Assembly (NCBI GenBank): GCA_946480245.1
Contig: CAMLIZ010000017.1
Location: forward strand, 1 to 44,476
Length of the DNA stretch: 44,476 nt
Direction: 5' to 3'
Origin: an uncultured Pseudomonadota bacterium
Lineage (GTDB): Bacteria > Pseudomonadota > Gammaproteobacteria > Burkholderiales > Burkholderiaceae
Below are positions 1 through 8,381 of this stretch, piece by piece. Position 1 is the stretch's first letter. Every line of letters starts with the position of its first letter. A program made the position numbers and the translations under genes. The notes beneath the pieces are model-generated. The model ran no database searches. It was not told the DNA's origin and saw only the letters and a program-made list of their open reading frames with translations.

Positions 1-920
1 CCGCCCAGGTTCTTGCCCAGGGTGGTGGCCAGCACGCTGCCGGTGAGGCCGTAGCGCTCCAGGCACGAGGCCACCAGCGGCTCGGCGACGAGCAGGATGC
101 GTTCGCCCGCGTCCACCAGCGCGTAGGTGATCTCGGGGTTCAGGTTCAGCGCCTGGTTGGCGGGGATGGTCCAGGCGGTGGTGGTCCAGATCACCGCGAA
201 GGCATCGCCGGCCAGCGCCGGCAGGCCGAAGGCGGCGGCGAGGCGGTCGTTCTCGGCGCACAGGAAAGCCACGTCCAGCGTCTGGCTCTTCTTGTCGGCG
301 TACTCGATCTCGAACTCGGCCAGCGAGGAGCCGCAGTCGAAGCACCAGTACACGGGCTTGAGGCCGCGGTACACGAAGCCGCGCTCCATGACCTTCTTGA
401 GGGCGCGCAACTCGCCGGCCTCGCTGGCGTAGTTCATGGTCTTGTAGGGGTTGTCCCATTCGCCGAGCACGCCCAGGCGCTTGAAGTCCACCATCTGCTG
501 CGCGATCTGCTCGGTGGCAAACGCGCGGCTCTTGGCCTGCATGTCGTCGCGGCTCAGGTTGCGGCCGTGTTTCTTCTCGATGGCGTTTTCGATCGGCAGG
601 CCGTGGCAGTCCCAGCCCGGCACGTACAGCGCGTCAAAGCCTTCGAGCTGGCGCGCCTTGGTGATCATGTCCTTCAGGATCTTGTTGACCGCGTGGCCCA
701 TGTGGATCTGGCCGTTGGCATAGGGCGGCCCGTCGTGCAGCACGAACTTGGGCCGGCCGCAGCGCGCGTCGCGCAGCTTTTTGTAGATGCCCTTGTCCTC
801 CCACTCCTGGACCCAGCCGGGTTCGCGCTTGGCGAGGTCGCCGCGCATCGGGAAGGGCGTGTCGGGCAGGTTGAGCGTGGCGCGGTAGTCGGGCGAGGTG
901 GAGGCGGTCTTGTCGTTCAC
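1..920 (-). CDS. ileS: isoleucyl-tRNA synthetase, N-terminal part (runs off the window)
   Basis: Class I aminoacyl-tRNA synthetase that charges tRNA-Ile in the cytoplasm. Reading the minus strand from a GTG at 920 gives 306 codons plus two bases before the window edge. The N-terminus contains the family block [11 protein letters not shown], and the ATP-binding HIGH signature appears as HMGH at residues 73-76 after HDGPPYANG. Further on, [11 protein letters not shown] and the start of the editing (CP1) region are visible; KMSKS lies outside the window. GTG 920 is chosen because no ATG or GTG lies close upstream in frame and the residue spacing to HMGH fits the family; no clear Shine-Dalgarno is seen. 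In many proteobacteria ribF lies directly upstream of ileS; here a plus-strand outer-membrane gene sits between them. Confidence 0.97.
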   Translation of the reverse strand, partial: MNDKTASTSPDYRATLNLPDTPFPMRGDLAKREPGWVQEWEDKGIYKKLRDARCGRPKFVLHDGPPYANGQIHMGHAVNKILKDMITKARQLEGFDALYVPGWDCHGLPIENAIEKKHGRNLSRDDMQAKSRAFATEQIAQQMVDFKRLGVLGEWDNPYKTMNYASEAGELRALKKVMERGFVYRGLKPVYWCFDCGSSLAEFEIEYADKKSQTLDVAFLCAENDRLAAAFGLPALAGDAFAVIWTTTAWTIPANQALNLNPEITYALVDAGERILLVAEPLVASCLERYGLTGSVLATTLGKNLG

Positions 921-1168
921 GATGGAATGCTCGCGAAGGGGAGAGGAAGCAGCCCCTGGTGCCGGGCTGCAGTGCGAACGAAGCTTGAGCGCCGACAAGC
1001 GGCGTGCAAGGCGTGCGGCCGGGGCGGCCGCTGCACTGCGAGAATCAAATTCGGCTGCGCGTCGTCTCGCGCCGCGTGTGGGTGTGCGGCGTGAGAACCG
1101 AAGGCGACGGGCCCGAGAAGGCCTGCTGCATGGCGCGTTGCATGGAGCTAATTGTACTTGGGGCATCA

Positions 1169-2011
1169 ATGGGGCGAGACCGTGGAAAGGCACTGCGCAC
1201 TGCTGGTATCGGCCTGATGGCATGTGCCGTGGCCTGCGTCGTGCGGGCTGAACCGGCGCCTGGGGTCGTCCAGCCCAAGTGGGAAGGCGCGCTGGGCCCG
1301 GTGGCTCGTGTCACGCCGGAATACACGGGCGGCGCTTCGCAGAAGTTCTCGGTGACGCCCGGGTTCTTTCTGCGCTACGGGCGCCTGAGCATCAGCAACA
1401 CCGGTGCCTTCGTCACGCGGCGCCGCGACGACGTGGTGCCGGGCGTCGGCGCGGACCTGCGCTTGACCGAGAACGTGCGCACGCATTTCGGGCTGCGCCT
1501 GGACCGGGGCCGCAGCACCACCGACAGCGGCGCGCTGCGGGGCCTGGACAGCATCCGCGCCACGGTGCGTGGCCGCCTCAGCTCCACCTGGACACCCCGG
1601 CACGACCAGCCGCTGGAGGGCTGGCGTCCCACGCTCGCGCTCACTGCCGACCTGCTGGGCCGTGGCGGCGGTCAGACGGTGGACCTGAGCCTGGGGCGTG
1701 ACTTCCCCGCCGGCGAGCGGCTGATCTGGAGCGTGGGCTTCAACCTGGCGGCCGCCAGCGGGGAGTACATGCGGCGCTACTACGGCGTCACGCCGGACGA
1801 AGCCCAGCGCACGGGCTACCGTGTGTACGAGCCGCACACCGGCTGGCGCGACCTGAGCGTGTCCACCGGCTGGCGCATGGAAATCAACCCGCAATGGGTG
1901 TCGTTCTGGGGCGGGTCGATGGGCCGGCTGGTGGGCCCGGCGGCGGGGAGCCCGCTGACCGCAAGGCCGACCCACTGGGAACTGAACGGCGGCATCGCGC
2001 GCCGCTTCTGA
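1169..2011 (+). CDS. MipA/OmpV family outer-membrane protein
   Basis: About 280 residues. A signal peptide is followed by a predicted cleavage after VRA at residue 27, giving a mature protein that begins EPAPG. The body has the alternating, Gly/aromatic-rich pattern of a small beta-barrel, with the [13 protein letters not shown] block near the mature N-terminus and a C-terminal Phe (ARRF), as expected for an outer-membrane porin-like protein. MipA of E. coli scaffolds murein synthases, but the family as a whole is functionally mixed, so only the location is predicted. The ATG at 1169 gives the most compact signal peptide; an in-frame ATG at 1142 would add nine residues, and neither has a strong ribosome-binding site. 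The stop codon directly abuts the convergent ribF stop (no spacer). The 248-bp gap to ileS must hold both divergent promoters; I see no confident boxes there. Confidence 0.8.
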   Translation: MGRDRGKALRTAGIGLMACAVACVVRAEPAPGVVQPKWEGALGPVARVTPEYTGGASQKFSVTPGFFLRYGRLSISNTGAFVTRRRDDVVPGVGADLRLTENVRTHFGLRLDRGRSTTDSGALRGLDSIRATVRGRLSSTWTPRHDQPLEGWRPTLALTADLLGRGGGQTVDLSLGRDFPAGERLIWSVGFNLAAASGEYMRRYYGVTPDEAQRTGYRVYEPHTGWRDLSVSTGWRMEINPQWVSFWGGSMGRLVGPAAGSPLTARPTHWELNGGIARRF

Positions 2012-2974
2012 TCACTGGTTGGCGGCGAACCACGCACGTGCGTGGGCCTCGTCGGTGGCGATGGCCGCGCGCAAAGCAGCCAGCGAGTCGTAGCGCTTCT
2101 CGTCGTGCAGCTTGTGCAGCAGCTCCACGCGTACCACGCGGCCGTAGCCGCCTTCGCTGCCGAGCGCGGGCGGCCACTCGAGGCAGTGGGTTTCGAGCAG
2201 CACGCGGCCGCTGTCGTCCACGGTGGGTCGCACGCCCAGGCTCGCCACGCCAGGCAGCGGTGCGGCCGTCAGGCCGTGCACGCGCACCACGAAGATGCCG
2301 TGTGCGGCTGGCTTGGGATTAGGAAAGCGCAGGTTCAGCGTGCGAAAGCCGAGTTCGCGCCCGAGCTTTGCGCCGTGCTGCACGTGGCCGCTGATGCTGT
2401 ACGGCCGCCCCAGCAGGCCCGCCACGCGCTCCATGTCGCCGGCGCCCAGGGCCTCGCGCACCGCGGAGCTCGACACACGCAGCCCGTGAACCTCGTAGCT
2501 CATCATCCGTGCCACATCGAAGCCGGCCGCCGCGCCCGCGGCGTCGAGCATCGTGTAGTCGCCAGCGCGCCGCGCGCCGAAGCGGAAGTCGTCGCCCACC
2601 AGCACGTAGCGCGCGCCCAGGCCTTGCACGAGCACGCGCTCGATGAAGGCCTCGGCCGGCAGCGAGGCCAGGCGTTCGTCGAAGCGCAGCACCACGGCTT
2701 GCTCGATGCCGCAGCGTTCGAGCTCGCCGAGCTTGTCGCGCAAGGGCGCGATGCGTGCCGGCGCCAGTTCGGGCTTGCCGGCCTTGGCGGCGAAGAAGTC
2801 GCGTGGGTGCGGCTCGAATGTGAGCACGCAAGGGGGCAGGCCGCGATGCCGGGCTTCGTTGATCAGCAGCGCCAGCATGGCCTGGTGGCCGCGGTGCACG
2901 CCATCGAAGTTGCCGATGGTCAGCGCGCAGGCGCGCGCGATGCCCGGATGATGGAAACCGCGGAACACTCGCAT
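2012..2974 (-). CDS. ribF: bifunctional riboflavin kinase / FAD synthetase
   Basis: Makes FMN from riboflavin and then FAD. The 320-residue protein has the adenylyltransferase nucleotide-binding motif TIGNFDGVHRGH at residues 19-30, then VLTFEPHPRDFF and the flavokinase half starting around YSISGHVQHGAKLGRELGF, with NLRFPNPKP after it. Length is normal for bacterial RibF. The ATG at 2974 is preceded by AAGGA 12 nt upstream, inside the last codons of the sensor-kinase gene, whose stop is only 8 nt away. The two minus-strand genes are therefore probably co-transcribed, which is an odd partner for ribF. A longer in-frame reading extends upstream of 2974 but overlaps the kinase and lacks family similarity, so I reject it. 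Confidence 0.96.
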   Translation of the reverse strand: MRVFRGFHHPGIARACALTIGNFDGVHRGHQAMLALLINEARHRGLPPCVLTFEPHPRDFFAAKAGKPELAPARIAPLRDKLGELERCGIEQAVVLRFDERLASLPAEAFIERVLVQGLGARYVLVGDDFRFGARRAGDYTMLDAAGAAAGFDVARMMSYEVHGLRVSSSAVREALGAGDMERVAGLLGRPYSISGHVQHGAKLGRELGFRTLNLRFPNPKPAAHGIFVVRVHGLTAAPLPGVASLGVRPTVDDSGRVLLETHCLEWPPALGSEGGYGRVVRVELLHKLHDEKRYDSLAALRAAIATDEAHARAWFAANQ

Positions 2975-2982
2975 GGGCGCGA

Positions 2983-4782
2983 TTATTCCTTGAGGTAGCG
3001 CTGCAGCAGCCCGCCGAGCTCGTTGAGGTCGAAGGGTTTCGCGAGATAGTCGTCCATGCCGGCCGCCAGGCAGCGCTCGCGGTCGCCGGGCACCGCATTG
3101 GCGGTCACCGCGATGATCGGCACCCTGCGCAGGCCGCGCGCCTCCTCCTCGGTGCGCCACAGCACCGTGGCCTCGAACCCGTCCATGCCGGGCATCTGGC
3201 AGTCCATCAGCACGGTGTGGAAGTGGCGCGTGCGCAGCAGTTGCAGCGCCTCCTGGCCATCCTCCGCGGTGTGCACGTCGATGCCGAAGTGTTCCAGCAT
3301 GCCGCAGGCCACCATCGCGTTCACCGGGCTGTCGTCCACCACCAGAACCTCGCCTCGGAAGCGGAAGTCGCGAGCGGTCCAGCTGCTGCCGCGGATGGTG
3401 GGCGGCGGGGCCGGCACGTGGGGCGCTGCCAGCGTGAAGTGGAACACCGCGCCGCCGCCGACCGCGCGTTCATAGCGCACCTCGCCGCCCATGGCGCGCG
3501 CGAGCTGGCGCGAGATGGTGAGCCCGAGCCCGGTGCCGCTGCGTCGAGCCGGCGTCTCGCCGGCCTGCGCAAACGCGTCGAAGATGCGGTCGGCCTCCTC
3601 GGCTGCCACGCCCTGGCCGGTGTCGGACACCGTGAAGTGCACCATGTGGCCGCTCGCCCCGACCTCCAGCGACACGCTGCCGTGGCGTGTGAACTTGATG
3701 GCGTTGCCCAGCAGGTTGTGCAGCACCTGCTTGACGCGCGACGCGTCGCCGACCACGCGCTCGGGCAGCGGCTGCGCAAAGCGCAGGTGGAAGGCCAGGC
3801 CCTTGTCGGCTGCCACGGCGCCGAGCAGGTCGGTCACCTCGTGCACCGCCTCGGCCAGCACGAAGGGCTCGTGCGTGATCTCGAGCCGGCCGAACTCGAT
3901 GCGTGACAGGTCCAGCAGGTCGGCGATCACGTTCTGCAGATGCCAGGCGGAGCGGCGCATCACCTCCAGCTGGTGCGCCTGCTGCGCATCCGTGACGTGC
4001 GTGCGCAGCAGCTGCGCCATGCCGAGGATGCCGTTCAGCGGCGTGCGCATCTCGTGGCTCACGGCGGCCAGGAAGCGGCTCTTGGCGGCGCTCGAGTGTT
4101 CCGCCAGCACCAGCGCCTGCTGGCGCTGCTCGGCGATCGACGCGTTCACGTAGCGCAGCTGCAGCATCTCGATCTGCCGCTGCTGGCCGCGCCAGGCCTC
4201 GAACGCCAGCACACCGAAGTAGACGGTGAGTGCACCGGCGGTGAGGTAGTTGTCGCGTCCGCCGACGGACAGTTGATCCACGACGATCGGTGTGAGCACC
4301 GAGACCAGGTAGACCACGCTGGCCTCGAAGCGGCTGAAAGTGGTGAACACCGCCACCGATGCCACCCCTACCGCCCCGGCCAGCAGCACGGTGCTCTGGA
4401 TGCCGTGCGAGTAGGGCAGGAAGATCACGGTCATGCCGCCCCAGCTGACCGCGTCCACCGTCATCAGCATTCCGTAGAACAGCAGCCAGCGCCGCGTCTC
4501 CAGGGGGCGGCTGCTGCCCGCGGTGAAGCGGAAGATGCCGGTGGCGCCGGCGCGCAGCGCGGCAATCACCAGCTTCAGCGCCAGCCAGGTGACGGTGAGG
4601 GCCGATGGAGCCGTGGCATCCATCATTGCCGCCACCAGCACGGCGAACAGCGCGCCGGCGATCAAGGGTGGGGGGGTCAGCTCGTACAGCATCTTCACCC
4701 GGTCGCGCGCGACCTGCGAGGCGATGCTGCGCTCGTCGGGCGCGGACGCAGGGGTGCCGCCGGGCGGAGGGGAAACGAGCAT
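2983..4782 (-). CDS. membrane-bound hybrid sensor histidine kinase / response regulator
   Basis: 599 residues. Residues 35-195 form about six hydrophobic segments (a membrane sensor with no large periplasmic loop), followed by a short coiled linker at 196-235. The HisKA domain carries SHEMRTPLNG with the phospho-acceptor His243. The ATPase domain shows the N box LLGNAIKFT (Asn360), DTGQG (387-391) and GTGLGL (416-421). A receiver domain begins near 478, with acidic residues in VVDDS, phospho-acceptor Asp527 in LMDCQMPGMDG and Lys582 in AKPFD. The protein ends right after the receiver, so there is no HPt domain and an external phosphotransfer partner is required if the receiver relays. No cognate regulator gene is adjacent. 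The signal sensed cannot be told from sequence. The start ATG at 4782 has no strong Shine-Dalgarno. Confidence 0.93.
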   Translation of the reverse strand: MLVSPPPGGTPASAPDERSIASQVARDRVKMLYELTPPPLIAGALFAVLVAAMMDATAPSALTVTWLALKLVIAALRAGATGIFRFTAGSSRPLETRRWLLFYGMLMTVDAVSWGGMTVIFLPYSHGIQSTVLLAGAVGVASVAVFTTFSRFEASVVYLVSVLTPIVVDQLSVGGRDNYLTAGALTVYFGVLAFEAWRGQQRQIEMLQLRYVNASIAEQRQQALVLAEHSSAAKSRFLAAVSHEMRTPLNGILGMAQLLRTHVTDAQQAHQLEVMRRSAWHLQNVIADLLDLSRIEFGRLEITHEPFVLAEAVHEVTDLLGAVAADKGLAFHLRFAQPLPERVVGDASRVKQVLHNLLGNAIKFTRHGSVSLEVGASGHMVHFTVSDTGQGVAAEEADRIFDAFAQAGETPARRSGTGLGLTISRQLARAMGGEVRYERAVGGGAVFHFTLAAPHVPAPPPTIRGSSWTARDFRFRGEVLVVDDSPVNAMVACGMLEHFGIDVHTAEDGQEALQLLRTRHFHTVLMDCQMPGMDGFEATVLWRTEEEARGLRRVPIIAVTANAVPGDRERCLAAGMDDYLAKPFDLNELGGLLQRYLKE

Positions 4783-4900
4783 GGGCGCGACGACTACTGC
4801 GGCCGCCTGTAACGGAGTGTTCGCAGCTTAACGGCTGGCCCGCGCGTGCCGAAGAGGGCACGCCCTGACCCGCGTGCCGAACGTCACGGCGCCGAGTGGC

Positions 4901-5908
4901 TTATTGGGCTGACAGCAGCGATTGCGTCACGGTGTCCGCATAGCTGCCCGGCACGCCCCCGACATAGCTGTTGTGCACCGTGCACTGCACGAAGCGGCGC
5001 ATCGACACGGACCACCAGCAGGCGATGTCCTGCGAGTAGCTCCTGAGCAGCAAGTTCGTGTCGCTGGCGTTCGTGATCGCCACTTGTGCATGCACGCGCA
5101 GCGCGTCGTGCGTGCCTTGCGGCACCGTGACGGGCGCAACGTCGTCCACGGCCACCGCTGCATCGGCGGTTTCGTGGCGGCCGTCGGTGCAGCTCAGCTG
5201 CCATTGGGTCGTCCACGCCTTCTGGTAGTACAGCGGGAACTGCAGCAGTTGCAGGGCCGGGTCGTAGGTGCAGGCCGCCGCGCCAGGCACCTGCCGCTGC
5301 AGCACGTTGCCGCTCGCGTCCAGCGCCAGCGTGTCGACGAGCGCGCCCGCCGTGCCGCCGCTGAAATCGCGCCACTCGGCCAACTGGCTGCCATCGGCAT
5401 TGACCTGCACGGTGCTCGCCTGCAGCGTGGCAGACGTGCTGCTGCCGTCGTGCTGCACGGTCGTCTGCTGCCACACCTGCACCTCGCCCACGCGGGGCGC
5501 CAGCGCGGCATAGCGCTGCGCGTTCACGTGCACGGTCAAGGTGGCCTGCTGCGACGGGTCGTTCAGCGAGGTGGCCGTGAGGGTGACGCTGCCACCCTTG
5601 GCGCTGTTGATCGTGCCTTGCCAGCTGGCGCTGTTTTCGTCGACGTTGGCGGTGAAGGTGTTGCCGTCGGTCGTGAGGGTCCAGCGCATGCCCGCCTGGC
5701 TGGCCTGGACGTCCAGCGTGTCGCCCGAATCCATGCTCAGCGACACCTCGACGCCGGGTGTGGGCACCTTGAATGGAATGCCGGCGACATGGCCCATCAC
5801 GAAGAACGGCGTGACCACCGGCGTGGTGTCCGAACCGCCGCCACCGCCGCATCCGCCCACGATCACCAGCGCGGCCACGAGGCCGGCGCGCACGAACAAC
5901 TGCTTCAT
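4901..5908 (-). CDS. putative lipoprotein of unknown function
   Basis: 335 residues, not recognised. MKQLFVRAG is followed by a hydrophobic stretch and a lipobox VGGC, with the lipidated Cys at residue 20 and a glycine-rich tether (GGGGGS) after it, so the protein is predicted to be anchored in the outer or inner membrane. Residues 70-130 contain Ser/Thr/Asn-rich strands resembling a bacterial Ig-like fold (SVTLTATS...QATLTV), but I cannot assign a family. The C-terminal third contains several Cys residues that could form disulfides in the periplasm. The start at 5908 is supported by GAGGTG five nt upstream; an in-frame codon at 5950 would put extra Arg-rich residues before the signal. It stands alone between the kinase gene (118 bp away) and the acyl-CoA dehydrogenase operon. 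Confidence 0.75.
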   Translation of the reverse strand: MKQLFVRAGLVAALVIVGGCGGGGGSDTTPVVTPFFVMGHVAGIPFKVPTPGVEVSLSMDSGDTLDVQASQAGMRWTLTTDGNTFTANVDENSASWQGTINSAKGGSVTLTATSLNDPSQQATLTVHVNAQRYAALAPRVGEVQVWQQTTVQHDGSSTSATLQASTVQVNADGSQLAEWRDFSGGTAGALVDTLALDASGNVLQRQVPGAAACTYDPALQLLQFPLYYQKAWTTQWQLSCTDGRHETADAAVAVDDVAPVTVPQGTHDALRVHAQVAITNASDTNLLLRSYSQDIACWWSVSMRRFVQCTVHNSYVGGVPGSYADTVTQSLLSAQ

Positions 5909-5966
5909 CACTGCACCTCGCAGGCGCCGGTGCGCCCGCCGAAGTTGCATTGTGCGCGAGGGCTGT

Positions 5967-7106
5967 TCAGGCGAACACGCCGGCGCTGTCCTGCATGCGT
6001 GCAGATACCTCGCCCAGGTGGTGCAGGGTGTCGCCGAAGCAGAGTTCCATGGCCGTGAGGCGCTTGAAGTAGTGGCTGCCGACGTACTCGTCGGTCACGC
6101 CGATGCCGCCGTGCATCTGCACCGCCTGCTGCCCGAGGAAGCGCGCGCTCTGGCCCAGCTGCACCTTGGCCTGTGACAGTGCGCGCCGACGCGCAGCCGG
6201 CTCATCGCCGAGCTTCAGGCTGGCGAAGTAGCTCATCGAGCGCGCCAGCTCCAGCTGCATCTTGCAGTCGGCCATGCGGTGGCGCAGCGCCTGGAAGCTG
6301 GCGATCGGCACGCCGAACTGCTTGCGCGTGTTGAGGTACTCGGCCGTCAGCGCGAGCAGCTTCTCCATCGCGCCCACGCCTTCGGCGCAGAGCGCGGCGA
6401 TGCCCACGTCGACGGCAAGCTGCAGCGCGGCGAAACCCTCGCCTGCGGGTACCAGCAGCGTGGCCGGTGCGTTGCTGAACGCAAGCTCGGCAGCGCGCGC
6501 GCCGTCCTGCGTGGAATAGCCCCGCGTTGCCACGCCGGATGCGTCGCCCTCCACGAGCAGCAGCGCGATGCCCGACGGATCGTCCTGTGTGCCGCTGACG
6601 CGGGCCGGCACGATGAACGCGTCGGCGCGGTCGCCCGCCGGCACGATGCTCTTGGCGCCGCTGACACGCCAGCCGGCGCCTGCCTGCTGCGCGGTGGTGC
6701 GCACGTCATCGAGGCGGTAGCGCGCCTGGCGCTCCTGCTGTGCCAGCACCACCAGCGCTTCGCCGGCGGCGATCTTCGGCAGCCAGTCGGCCTTCACCGA
6801 CTGCGGCGCATGCTGCAGCACCGCGGGCGCGATCAGCGCGCCTTGTGCCAGCGGCTCCAGCACCAGGCCACGGCCCAGCTCTTCCATGACCACCATCGCC
6901 TCGACCGCCCCGAAGCCCATGCCGCCATCGGCCTCCGGAATCACGAGGCCAGTCAGGCCCAGGCCGGCCAGTTCTTCGTAAGCGCCGCGGTCGAAGCCGC
7001 CGGCCTTGACGATCTTGCGCCGGCGCTCGAAGTCGTAGCCCTTGTCGACGAAGCGACGCACAGCGTCGCGCAGCTGTTCCTGCTCGTCGGAGAAATCGAA
7101 GTCCAT
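5967..7106 (-). CDS. acyl-CoA dehydrogenase, small-subunit type (PimD-like), probable non-catalytic partner
   Basis: 379 residues with the acyl-CoA dehydrogenase fold. The FAD-contacting motifs RKQFG (261-265) and QMHGGIGVT (330-338) are intact. The catalytic glutamate is absent at both places where the family carries it: the helix-G position reads VDVGIAA (Gly235), and the C-terminal position, usually YEGT, reads LCFGDT (Phe357). Second gene of a two-gene operon, 11 nt after the upstream dehydrogenase, with AAGGAG six nt before the ATG. The pair resembles the large/small pimeloyl-CoA dehydrogenase subunits (PimC/PimD) of Rhodopseudomonas, but none of the other pim genes is next to it, so the substrate is open. 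An in-frame reading continues upstream through the neighbouring gene, but the ribosome-binding site and homology place the start at 7106. Confidence 0.93.
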   Translation of the reverse strand: MDFDFSDEQEQLRDAVRRFVDKGYDFERRRKIVKAGGFDRGAYEELAGLGLTGLVIPEADGGMGFGAVEAMVVMEELGRGLVLEPLAQGALIAPAVLQHAPQSVKADWLPKIAAGEALVVLAQQERQARYRLDDVRTTAQQAGAGWRVSGAKSIVPAGDRADAFIVPARVSGTQDDPSGIALLLVEGDASGVATRGYSTQDGARAAELAFSNAPATLLVPAGEGFAALQLAVDVGIAALCAEGVGAMEKLLALTAEYLNTRKQFGVPIASFQALRHRMADCKMQLELARSMSYFASLKLGDEPAARRRALSQAKVQLGQSARFLGQQAVQMHGGIGVTDEYVGSHYFKRLTAMELCFGDTLHHLGEVSARMQDSAGVFA

Positions 7107-7117
7107 CTGTGTCTCCT

Positions 7118-8296
7118 TCAGCCGAGCACCGTCTGGGAGACGATGTTGCGTTGCACTTCGTTCGAGCCGCCGTAGATGGTGGTCTTGCGGTAGTTGAAGT
7201 AGTTGGACGCGAGCGGCGCCAGGTAGGCGGCACCCACGTGCTCGCCCTGCCAGCCCGCCTCCATCGCCTCGGGAATGAAGGGCAGGCTGTACGGGCCGCC
7301 GGCCAGCATCAGCAGCTCGCTGTAGCGCTGCTGGATTTCGCTGCCGCGGATCTTCAGCAGGCCGGCCACGTCGAGCTGCTTCTTGCCGCCTTGCTCGGCG
7401 CTGAGCACGCGCAGCACCATCATCTCGAGCGCGACGATGTCCACCTCGAGCAGCGCGATCTGGTCGCGGAAACGGGCGTCGTCGTACACGCGCTCGGCCC
7501 TGGCGACGCGCTTCAGCCGCTCCAGCTCTCGCTTGGCGCGGTTCACGTCGGCGATGTTGGTGCGCTCGTGCGCGAGCAGGTACTTGGCGTAGGTCCAGCC
7601 CTTGTTCTCCTCGCCGACCAGGTTCTCCGCCGGGACCTCGACGTTGTCGAAGAACACCTCGTTCACCTCGTGCTCGCCGTCGAGCATGATGATCGGCCGC
7701 ACCGTGACGCCGGGGGACTTCATGTCGATCAGCAGGAACGAGATGCCTTCCTGCTTGCGCACCTCGGTGTTGGTGCGCACGAGGCAGAAGATCCAGTCGC
7801 CGTACTGTGCCAGCGTGGTCCAGGTCTTCTGGCCGTTCACGATGTAGGTGTCGCCACGTCGTTCGGCGCGCGTCTTCAGGCTGGCCAGGTCGGAGCCGGC
7901 GCCGGGTTCGCTGTAGCCCTGGCTCCACCACACCTCGCCGCTCATGATGCCGGGCAGGTGCTTCTTCTGCTGCTCGGCCGAGCCGAAGGCCATGATCACC
8001 GGCGCCACCATCACCGGGCCGAACGGCACGATGCGCGGCGCGCCTGCCATCGCCAGCTCCTCCTCGAACAGATGGCGCTCGATCGCGGTCCAGCCCGGGC
8101 CACCGAACTCCTTGGGCCAGCCGTAGCCCAGCCAGCCCTTCTTGCCGAGGATCTTGGCCCAGCGCTGCATGTCGTCACGGCTGAGGCGCATCGCGTTGTG
8201 CACCTTCTGGCTGATGTCCTGGGGCAGGTGCTCGCCCACCCACTGGCGGATCTCTTGCCGGAACGCGAGTTGTTCCGGCGTGAAGTTCAGGTCCAT
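7118..8296 (-). CDS. acyl-CoA dehydrogenase, large-subunit type (PimC-like), probable catalytic subunit
   Basis: 392 residues. Flavin-dependent alpha,beta-oxidation of an acyl-CoA, feeding beta-oxidation in the cytoplasm. Visible motifs are YSEPGAGSDLASL (128-140, flavin/substrate contact), NGQKTWTT (154-161) and YGGSNEVQRN (375-384). The usual catalytic Glu of YEGT is Gly376, but HERTNIA places Glu244 exactly where isovaleryl- and long-chain acyl-CoA dehydrogenases keep their base (LDLER context), so this subunit probably is the active one. It lacks the RxQFG motif that its partner has. GGAG lies seven nt before the ATG. The gene is divergent from the metallophosphoesterase gene; the 149-bp gap holds a dyad close to this gene that could bind a TetR- or MarR-type regulator. 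Confidence 0.93.
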   Translation of the reverse strand: MDLNFTPEQLAFRQEIRQWVGEHLPQDISQKVHNAMRLSRDDMQRWAKILGKKGWLGYGWPKEFGGPGWTAIERHLFEEELAMAGAPRIVPFGPVMVAPVIMAFGSAEQQKKHLPGIMSGEVWWSQGYSEPGAGSDLASLKTRAERRGDTYIVNGQKTWTTLAQYGDWIFCLVRTNTEVRKQEGISFLLIDMKSPGVTVRPIIMLDGEHEVNEVFFDNVEVPAENLVGEENKGWTYAKYLLAHERTNIADVNRAKRELERLKRVARAERVYDDARFRDQIALLEVDIVALEMMVLRVLSAEQGGKKQLDVAGLLKIRGSEIQQRYSELLMLAGGPYSLPFIPEAMEAGWQGEHVGAAYLAPLASNYFNYRKTTIYGGSNEVQRNIVSQTVLG

Positions 8297-8323
8297 GGCG
8301 TGTCTCCGGTATCCGCGCTTTTT

Positions 8324-8347
8324 AGCACGATCGTTCGATTCTGTGCT
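8324..8347. promoter_or_regulatory. candidate operator dyad upstream of the acyl-CoA dehydrogenase operon
   Basis: AGCAC at 8324-8328 is repeated inverted as GTGCT at 8343-8347. Within it lies the perfect 8-bp palindrome ACGATCGT (8327-8334), part of a wider imperfect dyad GCACGATCGTTC. It sits 28 bp from the start of the dehydrogenase operon, where a repressor would block transcription. TetR-family regulators of acyl-CoA genes often bind sites of this shape; no regulator gene is adjacent, so the assignment is an inference. Confidence 0.4.
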
Positions 8348-8381
8348 GTCCCAGCGGTGACAACAGGGCGTTGCGCCGGCG

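Noticed and set aside
2012..3160. N-terminally extended ribF starting at 3160
   Set aside because: The extension overlaps the receiver-domain codons of the kinase gene and has no similarity to the RibF family; MRVFRGF at 2974 is the natural start.
5967..7931. Single 654-residue fusion across both acyl-CoA dehydrogenase genes
   Set aside because: The open frame merely continues upstream of the second gene by chance; a ribosome-binding site and the family N-terminus are at 7106, and the first gene is in a different frame.
8327..8350. TTCGATT sequence resembling a tRNA T-loop
   Set aside because: No matching 5-bp stem around the loop and no acceptor, D or anticodon arms nearby; the sequence is better read as the operator-like dyad.
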